Notes: generated by a model not told the origin, from the sequence alone. A DNA stretch of 58,258 nucleotides from JAAYDI01 sp052034005 (GCA_052034005.1 JBPOJB010000006.1:1-58258), one strand, 5' to 3'. Shown: positions 28,501-37,263, counted from the first letter of the stretch. Made by a program: numbers and translations.

Positions 28501-29363
28501 GGCACATGGCGCGGAAGAAAGAAGGGCGGGCCCTGCGAGATCTTCTCCGGCGCATTGCTGAGCGTCCAGGGCTCGTCTTCGTTCGGCCAGAATCTGACAA
28601 TCCGGCGGTGGATGCGCAGTTGGTCGATCTGTCCTTGCAGGCCCTTGTCACCTGTGGCATCATTCCCGACCAATATGTCGGCCGGCTTGGTTTCTTCGTC
28701 GTCCTGAACCATCAGCCCCTGGCCCCACGTGACGGCAGCGGACGCGACTTCGTGCCCATCCACGAACAGGCGGCGATAGCTGTTGGGAAAACCATTGCTC
28801 GTGGCCGCCACATGCACCCAGCGTCCCACGGGCACGGTGCCCGCGGGGCTCGACGTGCGCACGACCGCGCCGTAGAAGCAATTCGTGGTCTCCAGGTGCA
28901 ACGCCCCTTCACGATCCACCGCAAGTGAAAACCCTTTTGTCGTGTCCCGCTGACGGTCGTATCGCACGTCCTGATCGACAGCCGCTGGCCTGTACACGAT
29001 GTAACCCAGTTCTGCCGGGTACTCGTCCAGCCGAACCCAAGCCTCGATCGCGAGATCGCCACCGGGATAGATGCCCGCGGTGGTGAACCTTAAGCCGTCG
29101 CGGCCACCCAGTGTCAAGGCCTTGCCGAACTTGCCGGGCCCGAGGTCTGGAACACCGATCTTCTGCACCGCCGAGATGTCGGCCGTGCCAGCCGGAAGGG
29201 ATTCGTCGTCAAACGGTGCCAGTAGATATGTCGCTTCGTCCGGTCCTTGATAGACCCGCCAGAAGTCGACTTCCGTCGCCGAGGTCGAACGGCAGAGGAA
29301 GATCGCAGCGGCAACGGCCACCATTGGGAGGTGCGTCCGCCTGGACTGGGCATGTGGATTCAC
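25530..29363 (-). CDS. Secreted GH123-like protein with two LamG domains
   Basis: A 1,277-residue exported protein. Two concanavalin-like LamG domains (about residues 40-240 and 290-480, with WVHVAATSNG and WYHFAFTWRDDEITVYVDGQ) precede a beta-sandwich and a C-terminal catalytic region. That region has the DUF6067/GH123-N-like pattern (FVPYIWLGSPQRGLAWFAEND) and a barrel with WFVFQDEW, whose Asp-Glu pair resembles the GH123 catalytic pair. The exact sugar is unknown. I prefer the GTG at 29,363, 14 bp after the upstream gene's stop, because a signal peptide follows (PMVAVAAAIFLC); the frame is open to 29,429. It lies in one operon with the Gfo/Idh/MocA gene. Confidence 0.7.
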   Translation of the reverse strand: MNPHAQSRRTHLPMVAVAAAIFLCRSTSATEVDFWRVYQGPDEATYLLAPFDDESLPAGTADISAVQKIGVPDLGPGKFGKALTLGGRDGLRFTTAGIYPGGDLAIEAWVRLDEYPAELGYIVYRPAAVDQDVRYDRQRDTTKGFSLAVDREGALHLETTNCFYGAVVRTSSPAGTVPVGRWVHVAATSNGFPNSYRRLFVDGHEVASAAVTWGQGLMVQDDEETKPADILVGNDATGDKGLQGQIDQLRIHRRIVRFWPNEDEPWTLSNAPEKISQGPPFFLPRHVPAIYLPLDGSWTARGDRATGLEIAGGEHYEAGVCAKAIVGPLELRGSDLLDLHEGTLECWVRPVGVNSYSDGNCSFVSGPFVFYIFNSAGLANKPLALYFSKDDGDLLMLRAEDTVLRPGRWYHFAFTWRDDEITVYVDGQRRAKSFGVPLATRQNHGTCGQLLLGAGESLLDEVRLYRQALEPEEVANAYYRYRDPTQLVAAVDRSLRLRAQYLPSQNKLYYRVAVNDARTQFAHIELALRDATGTVLAQSKHPLTTEEQSLALPDLPDGRYELAAAAIGTDGQSRPGEVFAFRRQHFPWEGNQLGITDQVYPPFEPIRVADHALNVVGRTYTLGTLGFPAQITSNGADILAAPIRLRYETAAGEPVWDNASGGFTETRPSCAIFDSRAEGPAVQVRSHCRVEIDGCMKFELDLAPGREPAEIQRMWLEVPLRADATPLLHAVTAGLRENFAGALPNGTGVVWDGSQAHQYQRWLNAFVPYIWLGSPQRGLAWFAENDRDWITWKTPEGRLQEIAREQDRVVLRIYFINQSTTIGREHHLVFGLQAAPTKPMPADWRARVPDAPGGLPDVPWGGLACASQAPVRDDWRIVDKILEPRQGQPFDATWFAQYVQAHHPPDVHGTWPWLDAVTYFASRARDVGSAKPLAVYQEEMRGCDARPEWFVFQDEWTAEPTRYDRSVVPDEVYTQGYMSLGQPQLITFPRSYQDFGCWIADQWLRRGVSLYWDNTYPYASTNTRTTAAYVADDGRVQPCMIIWNQREYTKRVWHLLQEWRRQRQEPLEFTLHMTNTLLLPVHTWGTVDLDHELGSTQPFSPAWLLTETVGRQVGNLPLSLYAVAGSDNAMVKSLPAAQQERIEWGLRAVHEIQRNGPLEKHLLGFGYGGPEVRVHNYWDDAPVLTVTPDDVKWLVLEQSRSGDLLIVLASWSASEVAAHVQLDTARLTIGDARVDAVDAVDAGARVVSRSAASFDVTIPGPWGNRVLCVTRGGKQLE

Positions 29364-29376
29364 GGCACGCGCCGCC

Positions 29377-30693
29377 TTAATCCAACGTCCAGGGTGAGCG
29401 GTACTCGTAATGCAGCAGTTGGTTCGCATCTGGGTGATTCAGAATCTGTTCGCGCGTCGGATCCCAGTGAACGGTGGACTGTGTGGCCAGGGCGATATTG
29501 GCCAGCAGCGCCATGGACGTCGACCGGTGCCCAATCTCGACATCCGCGTGCGGACGCTCGCGGGTCTTCATGCAGTCCAGGAAGTTGCGGACATGGTCGC
29601 GCACATGCTGGGCGTAGCCTTCCGGGAACTCCTGGTTGATCGGATCCATCCGCGCTTCCCGGTCGTCCTGGTAGCGGCCGCCGCGTTCCGGCAGGACTTC
29701 ATAGCCGGTGTCGCTGACATACAGCGCGCCTTCCGTCCCCCGGAACTCGGCGAACGCCGGGCGCGGCAGCGCCCGGTGGCCGCTCGTCTCGTACTGGCCG
29801 AACACCAGCAAACGGTCGGAACCGAACTGGAACATACCCTCCATGACGTCGGGCACCGTGCGGTCGTCGTCGATCGTGAACTGTCCGCCGAGCGCGGAGA
29901 CCAGGGAGGGACCTGCAGCATCACCGGTCAACCAGCGCATGATGTCGATGAAATGCACTCCGTTGTCCGAGTACCGCGTGGCATACAGGTCCCACCAGCG
30001 GAACTTGAATGGGGTGATCGTGGCCTGGAACGGGCGCGACGGACGAGGGCCCAGCCACATCTCCCAGTCCAGGTCGGCGGGCGGGTCGGTCGGCTCGGCT
30101 TTGCCGATGCCGCGGGGAGACATGTTCGTTGTGTCGAAGGCCCGGGCGACGGTGATCTTGCCCAACCGGCCGGAAGCGGTCAACTGAGCCGCATGCGTAT
30201 AAGCGAGCCCGGAGCGGCGGTGAGTGCCCACTTGGACCACACGGCCGGTGGCACGCGCCACGTCGACCATCCGGCGCCCTTCGTAAATGGTCTTGGAGAG
30301 CGGTTTCTCGCAGTAGACGTCCTTGCCGGCGCGACACGCCAGGATCGTCTGCAGCGCGTGCCAGTGGTCCGGTGTGGCGATCAGGACCGCGTCGATGTCC
30401 GGTCGATCCAGGATCTGACGGAAGTCCTGATGCTGGGATGCCCGGCCATCCAGTAGGCGCGCGTTGGCGTTTTCCATCGTGGATGTCGAGACATCACAGA
30501 CGGCCACGATCTCGCAGTCCGCCTGCTGCAGGAAAAATTCCATCACCTGGCAGCCACGGTTGCCGGTGCCGATGACCCCCAGCCGCACGCGGTCCTGTGC
30601 GCCGAGCACCCGTTGCGCAGAGAGCGCCGTCATGCCCAGGGCCGTCGCAGCTCCAGCCTTGGTAAAAGTCCGTCGTGTCATCTGCCGTTTCAT
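29377..30693 (-). CDS. Tat-exported Gfo/Idh/MocA oxidoreductase
   Basis: A 438-residue NAD(P)-dependent dehydrogenase of the Gfo/Idh/MocA family. The N-terminus is a twin-arginine signal (MTRRTFTKAG followed by a hydrophobic stretch). The Rossmann loop is LGVIGTGNRG, and the EKP active-site motif occurs in VYCEKPLSKT, with a downstream HFIDIMRW helix. Exported members of this family modify sugars in the periplasm. It is upstream of the GH123-like gene in the same orientation, so it probably processes products of glycan breakdown. GGAG is 9 bp upstream. Confidence 0.88.
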   Translation of the reverse strand: MKRQMTRRTFTKAGAATALGMTALSAQRVLGAQDRVRLGVIGTGNRGCQVMEFFLQQADCEIVAVCDVSTSTMENANARLLDGRASQHQDFRQILDRPDIDAVLIATPDHWHALQTILACRAGKDVYCEKPLSKTIYEGRRMVDVARATGRVVQVGTHRRSGLAYTHAAQLTASGRLGKITVARAFDTTNMSPRGIGKAEPTDPPADLDWEMWLGPRPSRPFQATITPFKFRWWDLYATRYSDNGVHFIDIMRWLTGDAAGPSLVSALGGQFTIDDDRTVPDVMEGMFQFGSDRLLVFGQYETSGHRALPRPAFAEFRGTEGALYVSDTGYEVLPERGGRYQDDREARMDPINQEFPEGYAQHVRDHVRNFLDCMKTRERPHADVEIGHRSTSMALLANIALATQSTVHWDPTREQILNHPDANQLLHYEYRSPWTLD

Positions 30694-30947
30694 GGGTTCG
30701 TCTCCGGGTGAGACTGGATCGTCGGTCAAGACCGGATCGTTGCCCCGACCGCGCGTATTGCTCTTGAGTATCATTTTTCGCCGATCCAGGGGGGCCGAGG
30801 AAGGGGGCGTGTGGGATTTTGCGTGTTCCGGTTGTGGGGCCCAGGGGTTTGTCCAGCCTCAATTCGGCGGCCCTGGGGCTGGTGGCCCATCCAGTTGGAG
30901 TGTCGAGGGTGCGATACTCCCAACTCTGAAAAGGTAACCACTCTTGC

Positions 30948-31152
30948 GGAATGACGAAGGACGAAATACCCTAGCACGAAGGAAGCTCGAATGAGGAAGC
31001 ACCTATGACGCGCCGGACGTTCGTACGAGCGTTATCCTCGGTTGACCGCATGAGCTCTTCGAGCTTCGCGCTTCGGGCTTCGTCATTCCTTCGTGCTTGG
31101 GTATTTCGTGCTTCCTCATTCTCATCCATGATGGCCGAATTGCGCACGGTCA
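30948..31152. repeat. Interspersed repeat module E, copy 2
   Basis: It matches 372-537 closely from about 30,989 on, and has an additional 40 bp of the same GAATGACGAAGCACGAA-like words at the left. Its right end, ATGATGGCCGAATTGCGCACGGTCATT, provides the first ATGs of the next gene. The 250 bp between the Gfo/Idh/MocA start and this repeat hold no other feature I can name. Confidence 0.8.
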
Positions 31153-32840
31153 TTTGTATTCCTGTCAGTGTCCGCGTGGCCGGGTTGGCCGTCTGGCTCT
31201 GCCTGGCGCTTGTCGGCCGTGGAGTATGTGGCGAGCCGTTGGCGGACCGGTTCGTTTGGGTTTTCGGGTGGGGGCTGGCTGAGGAGACGGACGTCGCTGA
31301 GATCACCAGCGTGCTGCAAGTGGCCGCCGAGCACGGCCTCAACGGCGCGGTCATGTCACTGGGTCTGGATACACTCTGCAAAAAGAAGGCCGACTATTTC
31401 CGCCGATTGGAGGCGGTGCACGACGCCTGTCAGCGACATGGGCTCGAATTCGTGCCGGCCATCTTCTCGATCGGCTACGGCGGCGGGATACTGGCTCATA
31501 ACCGTAACCTGGCTGAAGGGTTGCTGGTCGACGCCGCGCCGTTTGTCGCGTCGGGCGCGGAGGCGCGTTTTGTGCCTGATCGGGAACCGCGCCTGCGTAA
31601 CGGCGGCTTCGAAGAGCATCGCGGCCACAGGCTGGCTGAATTTGCGTTCCACGATCAGCCGGGCGAGGTGAGTTTCGTGGATACGGAGGTGTTTCACAGC
31701 GGTGCCGCTTCGCTGCGCCTGGAAAATTTTACCGCCAACCCTCACGGGCACGGACGCGTCATGCAGGAAGTGGCGGTCCACCCTCGCCGCTGCTATCGGC
31801 TCAGCCTGTGGGTGAAGACCGACGACCTGGCGCCGGCCGACGCATTTCGCGTCCAGGTTCTCTCCGGCGACCGCACATTGGCACCGGTGGAGTTCGGCGT
31901 GGCGGCGACGGCCGACTGGCGCAAGCTGACAATGCTGTTCAACAGCCTGGATTGTCAGTCGGTGCGCGTCTATGCCGGACTCTGGGGCGGGAAAGCGGGC
32001 CGCGTGTGGATCGATGACTGGTCGCTCGAAGAGGTAGGGCCGCTGAACGTGCTCCGCCGCCCCGGAACCCCAGTCACCGTGTGCAGCGAAGACGGCACGA
32101 CCCGGTACGTCGAGAACCAGGACTACGCGCCGTTGGAGGATCCCACTTACAGCCCGTACCGCGTCGACCGCGACGCGCCGCCGCTGCGGTTGCTGCCCGG
32201 GAGCCGGATTCAAGAGGGCGAGCGGCTACGCGTCAGCTGGTATCATTCGCTGGCGATCAACGAGTCGCAGGTGACCGTGTGCATGGCGGAGCCGGAGGTC
32301 TACGAGATCTTCGACCACGAGGCGGCGTTGCTCGCCCAACATCTGCGCCCGCGGCGGGTGCTGTTGAACATGGACGAAGTGCGGATGGGAGGGACTTGCC
32401 AGGCGTGTGCCGGGCGCGACATGGGGGAGTTATTGGGAGAGTGCATTACCCGACAGGTCGCGATTCTGCGGCGACACCTGCCGGACGTGGAGGTCTATAT
32501 CTGGTCCGACATGCTGGACCCGCATCACAATGCACATGGGGACTACTACCTGGTAGAGGGTGACTTCGCCGGCTCCTGGAACCATGTCCCCCAGGACTTG
32601 AAGATCGCCGTCTGGGGTGGCGAGCCACGTGCGGAGAGCTTGCGGTTCTTCGCAGACCGGCACTTCCAGACGCTGATCGCCTGCTACTATGACGCCGACG
32701 ACCTGACGGATGTCCGCAACTGGCTGGACCTGGCCCGGCAGACGCCCGGCGTCCGCGGCCTGATGTACACGCCGTGGCTGAAGAAATACGCCCTGCTGGG
32801 TGAATTCGGGGACCTGTTGCAGGCAGGCGGCTCAAGATAA
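31128..32840 (+). CDS. Secreted GH20-like protein with an inserted carbohydrate-binding module
   Basis: A 570-residue exported protein. The order seen is a signal peptide (LAVWLCLALVGRGVCG), the first part of a (beta/alpha)8 barrel, a CBM4/9-like beta-sandwich insert (about 155-300; LRNGGFEE, YRLSLWVKTDD), then the rest of the barrel. The motif LLNMDEVRMGG has an Asp-Glu pair in the position expected for GH20 beta-hexosaminidases; a WSDML motif follows. The ATGs at 31,128/31,131 lie inside repeat E and have no ribosome binding site, so the true start may be a later GTG just before the signal peptide. Family assignment is tentative. Confidence 0.6.
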   Translation: MMAELRTVICIPVSVRVAGLAVWLCLALVGRGVCGEPLADRFVWVFGWGLAEETDVAEITSVLQVAAEHGLNGAVMSLGLDTLCKKKADYFRRLEAVHDACQRHGLEFVPAIFSIGYGGGILAHNRNLAEGLLVDAAPFVASGAEARFVPDREPRLRNGGFEEHRGHRLAEFAFHDQPGEVSFVDTEVFHSGAASLRLENFTANPHGHGRVMQEVAVHPRRCYRLSLWVKTDDLAPADAFRVQVLSGDRTLAPVEFGVAATADWRKLTMLFNSLDCQSVRVYAGLWGGKAGRVWIDDWSLEEVGPLNVLRRPGTPVTVCSEDGTTRYVENQDYAPLEDPTYSPYRVDRDAPPLRLLPGSRIQEGERLRVSWYHSLAINESQVTVCMAEPEVYEIFDHEAALLAQHLRPRRVLLNMDEVRMGGTCQACAGRDMGELLGECITRQVAILRRHLPDVEVYIWSDMLDPHHNAHGDYYLVEGDFAGSWNHVPQDLKIAVWGGEPRAESLRFFADRHFQTLIACYYDADDLTDVRNWLDLARQTPGVRGLMYTPWLKKYALLGEFGDLLQAGGSR

Positions 32841-32970
32841 TCTGTACCGGACGATCTGCGCCTGGCAGGTGTTGAGGCACCTGGCGGCCGCAGCTGCGTG
32901 TACCGTCCCGCCCTTCGGCGGCGCGATACCATGGTGACAGTTGCACGGGGGCATCCAAGAGGAGACACCG

Positions 32971-34512
32971 ATGAAATACCGATCACTGACTCTGGCGATG
33001 GCACTGGTCTTGGCGCTGGGTACGTACGCTCGGGCGCAGGTTCCGCTGGGCAACCCGCTCAACGGGCTGGAGACGCTCAAGCGTTTTGACGCTCAGCGGG
33101 CGTCGTCGTCCGACGCAGACTGGAAACACGGAAACGCGGACGCACGGCCGATTGCGCCCGGCGCCACCCTCACGCTGGCCGAACTGACCGGCCCGGGCGT
33201 GATCACCCACATCTGGTGCACGATCGCGCACGGCGACCCGCACTATTCCAACCAGCTCACGCTGCGGATGTTCTGGGACGGGGAAACGCACCCGAGTGTG
33301 GAAGCGCCGATCGGGGACTTCTTTGGGATCGGACACGGTGTCGACCAGCCGTACAGCTCGCTCCCCGTCTGCATCACGTCAGACGGGCGGGCCCGCAACT
33401 GCTACTGGCCCATGCCGTTCGGCCAGTCGGCACGGATCACCGTGACAAACGAAAGCGACCTGCCATGCGGCGCGTTCTATTACTACATCGACTGGCAGAA
33501 GCACGACGAGTTGTCCCCCGACACAGCCTATTTCCACGCCATGTACCGCCAGGAGTTCCCCTGCGTCATGGGGCGCAACTACCTGCTGGCCGACATCGTC
33601 GGGCGCGGGCACTATGTCGGTACCGTCCAGAGCGTCTACCATATGTCAGACGGCTGGTACGGCGAGGGAGATGATTTCTTCTTCATCGACGGCGCGGCTG
33701 AGCCGCAACTGCGAGGAACGGGCACTGAGGACTATTTCTGCGATGCTTGGGGGTTCCGCCAGCAGGCCACGCCGTTTTACGGCACGCCGCTGTGGGAGGG
33801 CTACAACGCGGGCGACCGCAGCAGCGCCTACCGCTGGCACATCCCCGACCCGGTCACGTTCCACACATCGCTGCGGGCTGAGATCGAACATAAGGGCTCA
33901 CAGTCGCTGCCCGATGGCACGGTCGACGGCTTTATCGAACGCGATGACTTGATGTCGAGCGTGGCGTTTTGGTACCAGGTGGAACCGCACAAGCCCTGGC
34001 CGGCGCTGCCGCCCGGCAAGGACCGCGTCCCGTTCCACGAACAGACGCTGCTGGTCGGTTATCGCGCTATCCCCGAGGCCACCCACTCCGACGCTCTGCT
34101 GCAGGCGCAGTCGATCGGGTCCGCGACCGACGGCAAGCAGCTCTGGTTCCTGGCCGACGACGATCAGGCGTGGGTGGAAGTGCCCTTCACCGTCGAACAG
34201 GACCTGACGGCTGAACTCTGGGTGAAGACGCTGCATTCGTGGGATTACGGCACGTGGCGCGTCCGTATCGACGGTCAGGACGCCGGCGTCTTCGACCTGT
34301 ACAACGCCTCGATCACCCCCAAAGCGCATCGGATCGGCCAGCACCACCTGGCGGCCGGACCACATACGCTGCGCTTCGAGGTGACCGGCAAAGCGCGCGC
34401 ATCGACCGGCTATAAGCTGGGATTCGATGCGCTCGTAGCCCGTGTGCCGGTGTACACGCGCCCGCCCGGGTTCGACTTGCGCGAGATCCAGGTCCGGGCG
34501 GCCGACCAGTAG
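32971..34512 (+). CDS. Secreted GH172-type glycosidase (DUF2961)
   Basis: A 513-residue exported enzyme with signal MALVLALGTYARA. The GH172 signature GTGTEDYFCDAWGF is present near residue 249, in the family region that carries a catalytic Glu. Members such as difructose anhydride synthases and alpha-D-fructofuranosidases act on fructofuranosyl or arabinofuranosyl linkages. A second beta-rich domain occupies the C-terminus. AGAGGAGA is well placed before the ATG at 32,971. It probably shares its role with the neighbouring barrel gene 130 bp upstream. Confidence 0.88.
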   Translation: MKYRSLTLAMALVLALGTYARAQVPLGNPLNGLETLKRFDAQRASSSDADWKHGNADARPIAPGATLTLAELTGPGVITHIWCTIAHGDPHYSNQLTLRMFWDGETHPSVEAPIGDFFGIGHGVDQPYSSLPVCITSDGRARNCYWPMPFGQSARITVTNESDLPCGAFYYYIDWQKHDELSPDTAYFHAMYRQEFPCVMGRNYLLADIVGRGHYVGTVQSVYHMSDGWYGEGDDFFFIDGAAEPQLRGTGTEDYFCDAWGFRQQATPFYGTPLWEGYNAGDRSSAYRWHIPDPVTFHTSLRAEIEHKGSQSLPDGTVDGFIERDDLMSSVAFWYQVEPHKPWPALPPGKDRVPFHEQTLLVGYRAIPEATHSDALLQAQSIGSATDGKQLWFLADDDQAWVEVPFTVEQDLTAELWVKTLHSWDYGTWRVRIDGQDAGVFDLYNASITPKAHRIGQHHLAAGPHTLRFEVTGKARASTGYKLGFDALVARVPVYTRPPGFDLREIQVRAADQ

Positions 34513-34552
34513 CCGCAGTCACAAAAGAAGCCGCTCCACCACGAATCCGGGC

Positions 34553-35004
34553 TGAGGATTTGTTCCAGTGGTGATCGTTTCTGGACGTCAATGAGCCAGC
34601 TCGTGTGGCCGTACCGGCGAGATAGGGACGCGTGAATACGCCTCACCCCCCTCAGTCCCCCCTTGTGCAAGGGGGGAAGATATCTGTTGCTGTCCAACCA
34701 CTGCACTCCTCTCCCTTCTTCCCTTCTGCACTCTGCACTCCTTGTTCTGCACTCTGCACTCCTCTCCCTTCTTCCCTTCTGCACTCTGCACTCCTTGTTC
34801 TGCACTCTGCACTCGTTTTCTGCTCTTCTTCCTTCCCGCTTCTCCGCTCCCCGTTTTTCGGGACGGAAGAGACCGTCTTCGTGTCGCCGCCTGGCACGGC
34901 ACAAGTCGTAGAGGGCCAGAGCAGGCGCAAAGCAGGTAAGATGGGGCGCGGAACACCAACGACAAACGTTAACCGTTAAAACACCTTGGTTCTTTCACGT
35001 CGCC
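34553..35004. repeat. Composite repeat cluster G-A-B-C-D
   Basis: In order: module G (from GATTTGTTCCAGTGGTGATCG, about 34,553-34,640), module A with its palindrome having one changed base (34,657-34,676), four CTGCACTCTGCACTC units of module B, module C and full module D ending at 35,004. The right edge encodes the C-terminus of the cupin gene. The order of modules equals that in 35,688-36,072. Confidence 0.85.
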
Positions 35005-35320
35005 AGTGCACCGCCAGCCACACCGTCTTCTGGTCCGGGTCGGTCCAGACCACTTTGTGGCGGGCGTGGGCGGGAATCCGCAGGTAGGAGCCGCGCTGAA
35101 GCTCGATGGGCTCGGCGTCCCCCTCGAACTGGACCGCGGCGCTGCCTTCCAGCACCAGCACCCATTCCTCCTCATCCTGGTCGTACCAGAACTCGGCAGG
35201 AGAAGACTGGCCCTGGGAGACGATCCGCTCGATGCTCAGGCCGTCGGTCTCGTAAACTGCAGTAAACAGTTCTGCGGACAGCGCCGCAGGAATTCCCTCG
35301 AAGATATTGTCGGCTTTCAT
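34976..35320 (-). CDS. Small cupin-domain protein
   Basis: A 114-residue single-domain cupin. The two cupin motifs are visible as WYDQDEEEWVLVLEGSAAVQFEGD and YLRIPAHARHKV; the usual first-motif His pair is replaced by D/E residues here. Function is unknown; homologues are small cytoplasmic sensors or enzymes. The ATG at 35,320 follows GAGAGGA. The last residues (RERTKVF) are encoded by interspersed repeat module D, so the native C-terminus near HWR was probably displaced. Confidence 0.7.
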   Translation of the reverse strand: MKADNIFEGIPAALSAELFTAVYETDGLSIERIVSQGQSSPAEFWYDQDEEEWVLVLEGSAAVQFEGDAEPIELQRGSYLRIPAHARHKVVWTDPDQKTVWLAVHWRRERTKVF

Positions 35321-35607
35321 GGTCCTCTCAGTTCCAAGCGGGGTCAGGCCTTGATTCCTTTTACGGGCGTCGTGGTGGGTTCCGCTATTGTATCCCAGGC
35401 ATCCCTGTCTGCGTGACAGGCAGCCGAGCATGCTGATCGGACGAACGCGTCGCCGCGCTGGGAGCCGTTGGATCAACTGGCCTGCTGCGCCCCAGCGTCC
35501 GCCTCTGCTTTTACTGCGCAGTCCTTCGTAACACGATGATTGTGGTGTCGCGGTGACCCCTGCTATCCGGCTTCCTTTCCACACCTACTTCAACGAGGAG
35601 CAGCACA

Positions 35608-35814
35608 ATGCGTCTCAGTCACCTTGTCCTGGTTGTGCTGTTGAGCTGGACATGGCTTGCGCTCACTGCTGTCTCCACCGTGTCGGCGTGGGGTGGTGAA
35701 AACCGGGGAAGACTTCGCCTGTCTTGTTTTGGGAAAGTCTGTTCCATTGGTGATCGTTTCTGGACGTGGATGAGCAAGCCCGTGTGGCTGTACCGGCGGG
35801 ATAGGGACGCATGA
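35608..35814 (+). pseudogene. Signal peptide of a truncated secreted gene, cut by repeat G
   Basis: The ATG at 35,608 has GAGGAG upstream and starts a clear signal peptide (LVLVVLLSWTWLALTAVSTVSAW). From 35,688 on the frame is repeat module G and the rest (to 35,814) is repeat-encoded. The 27 native residues suggest a secreted protein whose body was lost when the repeat was inserted or recombined. Confidence 0.6.
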
Positions 35815-36072
35815 ATACGCCTCACCCCCCTCGGTCCCCCCTTGTACAAGGAGGGAAGATATCTGTTGCTGTTCGAACCACTGCACTCCTCTGCCTTCTT
35901 CCCTTCTGCACTCTGCACTCCTTGTTCTGCACTCTGCACTCCTTGTTCTGCACTCTGCACTCGTTGTTCTGCACTCTGCACTCGTTCTCTGCTCTTCTTC
36001 CTTCCCGCTTTTCCGCTCCCCGTTTTTCGGGACGGAAGAGACCGGCTTCGTGTCGCCGCTTGGCACGGCACA
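35688..36072. repeat. Composite repeat cluster G-A-B-C-D'
   Basis: Module G, module A (palindrome 35,836-35,855 with one changed base), four module B units, module C and the first part of module D, cut at TTGGCACGGCACA. The left edge interrupts the signal-peptide gene and the right edge abuts the ATG of the MBL-fold gene, so both neighbours lost flanking sequence. Confidence 0.85.
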
Positions 36073-36073
36073 G

Positions 36074-36550
36074 ATGGCTACGATCACTGAAATCGCACCG
36101 GACGTGTATCGCATCTCGGTGTACGTGCGTGACCTTGACCTGCAATTTAACCATTTTCTGGTCAAGGACGGCGAGCTCCTGGAAACCGGCAAGTACCGCT
36201 TCCGTCTGTTGCACACCGCGCACCTGCCGCACGGCTGGGAAGCGGGCATGTTGTTCGAAGAAACGCAGCGCACGCTGTTCTGTTCCGACCTCTTCCATCA
36301 ATCGGGCGATGTCGAGCCGTCCACGGAGTCCGACCTGATCGGGCGGTTCCGCGACGTGCTTACCCGCTACCAGGCCGGCCCACTCAAAGGCTATATGCCC
36401 TACACGCCTCAGACGGCGCGCATGTTGGCGGACCTCGCCTCCTGGCACCCGCAGACGCTCGCCGTCATGCACGGGTCTTCTTTCATCGGCGATGGTGTGC
36501 AGGCCCTGCTGGATCTCGACCTCTTGCTGAAGGAGCTCCTGGGAAGTTAG
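36074..36550 (+). pseudogene. MBL-fold (flavodiiron-like) protein with internal deletion
   Basis: A 158-residue frame. Its two halves match the N- and C-terminal parts of a metallo-beta-lactamase-fold family that I recall at about 245 residues: MATITEIAPDVYRISVYVRD up front, then VKDGELLETGKYRFR and FCSDLFHQSGDVEP later. The junction at GACGGCGAG (36,167-36,175) skips the segment that normally holds the HxExD metal-binding motif, so catalysis is unlikely. The deletion is in frame and may reflect recombination between short direct repeats. No ribosome binding site precedes the ATG, where a repeat is fused directly. Confidence 0.65.
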
Positions 36551-36696
36551 GGCCCACCGCAACAGCAGTAGCCGCCGCAGAAGCAGCAGTTACAGTTACA
36601 ATAGCCGCGGGCCTGCCGTCACAACCGCACGTGGTGGCCGGTGCCCTTCGGCCACCACAGTCACCATCCTGACCCGACCACGGCGGTGCGCACCGT

Positions 36697-37263
36697 ATGA
36701 ACGACCTCACGGTATTCACGATCGGGCATTCGACGCACTCGCTGCACGAGTTCATCGCGCTGCTGGAGCGGCACGCCATGACTTCGCTGGTCGATATTCG
36801 ACGGTATCCGTCCTCGCGGAAGTTCCCTCATTTCAACCGCGAGCCATTGCAGACCGCACTCAACGCGGCGGGGATTACCTACTGCTGGTGCGAGGCGTTG
36901 GGCGGCCGCCGCCACCGCGCCAAGGACGCGCCGCCCTCGCCGAATCCTGGACTTCGCCATGAGAGCTTCCGGAACTATGCGGACTATATGCTGACCGCCG
37001 AGTTCCGCCGGGCTGTGGCGTGGCTGCTGCCGGTCGCAGCAGCCGAGCGCACTGCCATCATGTGCGCTGAGGCCCTGTTCTGGCAGTGCCACCGCCGCCT
37101 GGTGAGCGACTACCTTGTCGCCATCCACGGCGTGACGGTTCAGCACATTTTCCCCAACGGCACGCTGAAGCCGCACACGCTGACCCGCGGCGCTGCGGTA
37201 GCCGGCGGCACCTTGATGTACCCTGAATCCAGGCCGCTGTTCGACGGTAACGAGTGCGAATAG
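36697..37263 (+). CDS. DUF488 family protein (long form)
   Basis: A 188-residue cytoplasmic protein. DUF488 features: IGHSTHSLHEFIALLE, LVDIRRYPSSRKFPHFN, WCEALGGRRH and MCAEALFWQCHRRLVSDYL, with conserved Cys residues. Function of the family is unknown; it has been linked to nucleic-acid or stress-related operons. It is longer and clearly different from the DUF488 gene at 7,035. No clear ribosome binding site is seen before the ATG. Confidence 0.82.
   Translation: MNDLTVFTIGHSTHSLHEFIALLERHAMTSLVDIRRYPSSRKFPHFNREPLQTALNAAGITYCWCEALGGRRHRAKDAPPSPNPGLRHESFRNYADYMLTAEFRRAVAWLLPVAAAERTAIMCAEALFWQCHRRLVSDYLVAIHGVTVQHIFPNGTLKPHTLTRGAAVAGGTLMYPESRPLFDGNECE

Noticed and set aside
34553..36072. An insertion sequence carrying the repeats
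   Set aside because: No transposase frame or terminal inverted repeats bound the clusters; the modules are non-coding.
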